From contig JAAAUF010000037.1 of assembly GCA_015499985.1 (NCBI GenBank), forward strand, positions 24,858 to 88,857: a stretch of DNA of 64,000 nucleotides, given 5' to 3'. The DNA comes from Haplosporangium gracile. Lineage: Eukaryota > Mortierellomycota > Mortierellomycetes > Mortierellales > Mortierellaceae. Positions 61,759 through 64,000 of the stretch are shown piece by piece. Position numbers and translations under genes: made by a program. How positions within the stretch are numbered: position 1 is the stretch's first letter; the number at the start of each line of letters is the position of its first letter. The notes under the pieces are model-generated. The model saw nothing but the letters and a program-made list of their open reading frames with translations, did no database searches and was not told the origin of the DNA.

Positions 61759-62820
61759 AACACCAATTAGACTCGAAGGCAAGACAAGGAGTGAAATAGA
61801 AAATATATTTATGCTTGCGCTTGTGTTCAACCATCCCGCAGGATAAATATGAAAAAAGCATGTGTTGTTCTTTCTTTTCGTTTATTGTTTTATGGATGTG
61901 CCGTTGGTTTATTGTGAGTGCTCTCAACGCTTATTCACAGTTTATGCTCGGCTGGATAGACGAGGAAGGAAAAGAAAAGAGGCAGGGCAAGGGGACAGAC
62001 ACACGGAAAAGCAAAAAAGTGAAAAATGCTCATTCGCTTTGTACGACGCGTTCTTCTGTGTATATAAGTGTGTATGTGTGCGAGGAGAGGAGAAAGTGTT
62101 GTTGGCGCAAACAAAATAGACGGGACCATGCAGCAGGCAGGATATGAGCGAACTAACCAACCAACCAACACATACACAGCGGGCGGACCGTTGAAAGGAG
62201 TTGTTGTTTATGTTCAGGGGGAGAATAGGGGATGGATTGTGGGGGTGAATGCTGCGTTGATACATAAACGGACGGATGAACTGTTCGTTGTTCTTCTTCT
62301 TTTTTCCTTTTCTTTTCTTTTCTTTTCTCCTTCTCCTCAGGCATTTTCTTGTTTCCCCTTCACCACCCCTTCCCCTTCCATCTCTATCCCTCCACACCCA
62401 CCCCACACGCGCGCAGACACGCCGAACTAACGACCTCCCTCCCTCTCCTATTCCCCCTTTTCCAACTCACAACCTCTTCCCTCTCGCCACTTTCTCATCG
62501 CACTCTTCTCTTCTCTTGCATTCCGCTCTCTCTCTATACCCATTACTTTTTCTGCTCTTGAATCATCATCACTGCTCGCCATCACTCTCTTTCCTTCTCC
62601 ACAAAGGTGAGTGCCTCCAATAAAAGAAATAAGTGAAAACGAGCCGTGCAAATATGATAGGGTTTCCGCTCCGCATACCAGAATAGCCCATTCTTTTTTT
62701 TTTTTTTTTTCACAGCTAGCTTAGCTCGTTCTTTAACAGTCTTACTTATTCGCCCTTCTTCCTTTCACCCTTCATCCTGTTCCTGAATAGAAAAAAAAAG
62801 GCACATACCCTCACTCAATA
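61759..62820. promoter_or_regulatory. Intergenic region and spliced leader of the GPI-protein gene
   Basis: 61760-62270 is 3' UTR and spacer. 62275-62606 is pyrimidine-rich on the plus strand and ends in a consensus donor (acaaag|gtgagt, intron from 62607). The acceptor ctgaatag at 62789-62790 lies 30 bp before the start at 62821. This suggests a 184-bp intron in the 5' UTR. Confidence 0.45.
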
Positions 62821-63844
62821 ATGAAACCCACATTCACGTCCATCGCATTGGTCAGCTTGGCCTGCCTCCAGTACCTCGTCGGTACCTCCACCGCCCAAGT
62901 CACCACCACCACCACCACTGCTTCTGGTGCCCCTGTCACCCCCACCAGCACCACAACTGCGGTCGTCCCTACGCCCACGGTGCCCAACTGGGTAAACACT
63001 CCTGGGTTGGTGGTCAACTCTATCTTTGACGGCTTGACTGTTATGCAGAACTCGTTCGTCTCCATTTCGGCCTCTCTCGCTGACGGACGACCCATGAGTA
63101 TGTCTTATTTCTCTTTCTGTTGTTGTTTATTTTGTAAATGTTGGTGGTTTGCTCTTGTTTACAACATAGTGCTCTTTTTTGTTTGTCGCCTCTCTCTCTC
63201 TCTCCCACTTTTTTTTTTCATCCACACTCTCCAAAGTTCTCCTCCACTTTAACCTGTACCCTTCGCCGCCCTAACTATCCTTTTCTAACACTTCAATTCT
63301 GCGCTGTTCTTCTGACGCGAGTAGGCTCGATTTTGATCACAGTGTCCAAGAAGGATGGGTCCGGAAACATGACCATTGCTGACATCAAGCAGGCCAACCT
63401 CGTGAGCCCCAGACAGCTCTGGAACGTCAGTGCTAACAACTACCCCGTTGGCCCTTACGTCGTAAAGTGACCCTGTCCTCTCCTCGCCCTACTTTATACC
63501 CTTTGTTTACTCTATGTACAAGTGTACTTGATTCTTATATCTAACTCCAATCAACACGCTCATTCCCTGTTGTACCTGATCAATAGCTGGACATGATTGT
63601 GACCCCCGGGACTGTCAACACAACTGCCACAACCGGCGCCCCAGCTGTCCCTCAGCCCTCAACCGGAGTTTCTCCAATCACTGGAGCTGCGACCATCTAT
63701 TACTGGAAGGCGAATATTATTGTTCGTGCACCTCAGGCTCCCGTTGCCATTGGTGGAGCTGCTTCTGGACGCAACGTTGGATCGACTGTTGGATATGTTG
63801 CTGCAGCTGGAGTAGCCCTTCTCGGATCCCTCCTCGTTCTTTAG
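62821..63844 (+). CDS. Small GPI-anchored-type Thr/Ser-rich surface protein
   Basis: Exons 62821-63097, 63325-63461 and 63587-63844 give 223 aa. A signal peptide covers residues 1-25 (FTSIALVSLACLQYLVGTST, cleavage near AQ), followed by a Thr/Pro-rich, probably O-glycosylated spacer (about 26-60). A compact domain follows (ILITVSKKDGSGNMTIADIK with WNVSANNYPVGPYVLDMIVT), reminiscent of the Kre9/Knh1-type Ser-Thr-rich GPI family. The C-terminal hydrophobic tail (STVGYVAAAGVALLGSLLVL) after small residues (GGAASG) is a GPI-attachment signal. It is probably located at the cell wall or plasma membrane; the exact role is unknown. The second donor was placed at 63462 (GTC|GTAAAG) because it restores frame with LDMIVTPG. 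Confidence 0.75.
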
Positions 63845-64000
63845 AATCGAATTGACGTGCAAGGCGACTACATATCCCCTTATCTATCTTACAATTTTTA
63901 ATTGTGCCACTAATTATTGACACTTACACTTGATGAAGTCCATGTTACATTCAAGACATTTACGAAAAAGTAATAAAAAAAATGCGTAGAAAAAGAAAGA
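63845..64000. other. 3' flank of the GPI-protein gene
   Basis: AT-rich with aataaaaaaaa near 63971, a candidate polyadenylation signal. No gene is seen before the window end. Confidence 0.4.

Overview
The window looks like nuclear DNA from an early-diverging filamentous fungus, most probably a Mortierellaceae relative (Mortierella/Linnemannia type). This is inferred from short GT-AG introns (mostly 90-190 bp) with CTAAC-like branch sites, Gln/Ser/His-rich proteins, and fungal families such as Vps3844, a fungal secreted S9-like hydrolase and GPI-type cell-surface proteins. It was not checked against any database. Three runs of N (7995-8003, 32086-32095, 46714-46801) are assembly gaps, all touching homopolymers.

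Left part (1-13.1 kb): the 3' end of cytochrome c heme lyase (+), a five-exon Pumilio-family RNA-binding protein (-), a complete seven-exon GTP cyclohydrolase I (-), and a Ser/Gln-rich protein of unknown function (+). From 13.1 to 20.3 kb there is a 7.2-kb gene desert. It carries a strongly degenerate, irregularly spaced repeated motif that no gene explains.

Middle (20.3-41.3 kb): a BET1-type Qc-SNARE (-) diverging from an HAUS3-like augmin subunit (+), a small single-pass membrane protein (-), a Vps3844-domain type I membrane protein (+), a kelch-repeat single-pass membrane protein (-), a large F-box protein (+), an AN1-like zinc-finger protein (+) and a four-finger C2H2 transcription factor (-). 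A gene-poor stretch follows (41.3-49.8 kb), with simple repeats, a 27-nt G run, one assembly gap and a few coding-like fragments.

Right part (49.8-64 kb): a decayed gene on the minus strand, a long coiled-coil protein (-), PEX7, the peroxisomal PTS2 receptor (-), a 17-exon secreted alpha/beta-hydrolase-type enzyme with a readable Ser-Asp-His triad (+), and a small GPI-anchored-type surface protein (+).

The genes do not form one pathway. Most are core eukaryotic cell-biology genes: mitochondrial cytochrome assembly, pterin synthesis, ER-Golgi fusion, spindle microtubules and peroxisome import. They are interspersed with lineage-specific surface and regulatory proteins. No virus, plasmid, CRISPR array, insertion sequence or intact transposon was seen. 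Exon joins are manual splice predictions whose reading frames close exactly; transcript data would settle them.
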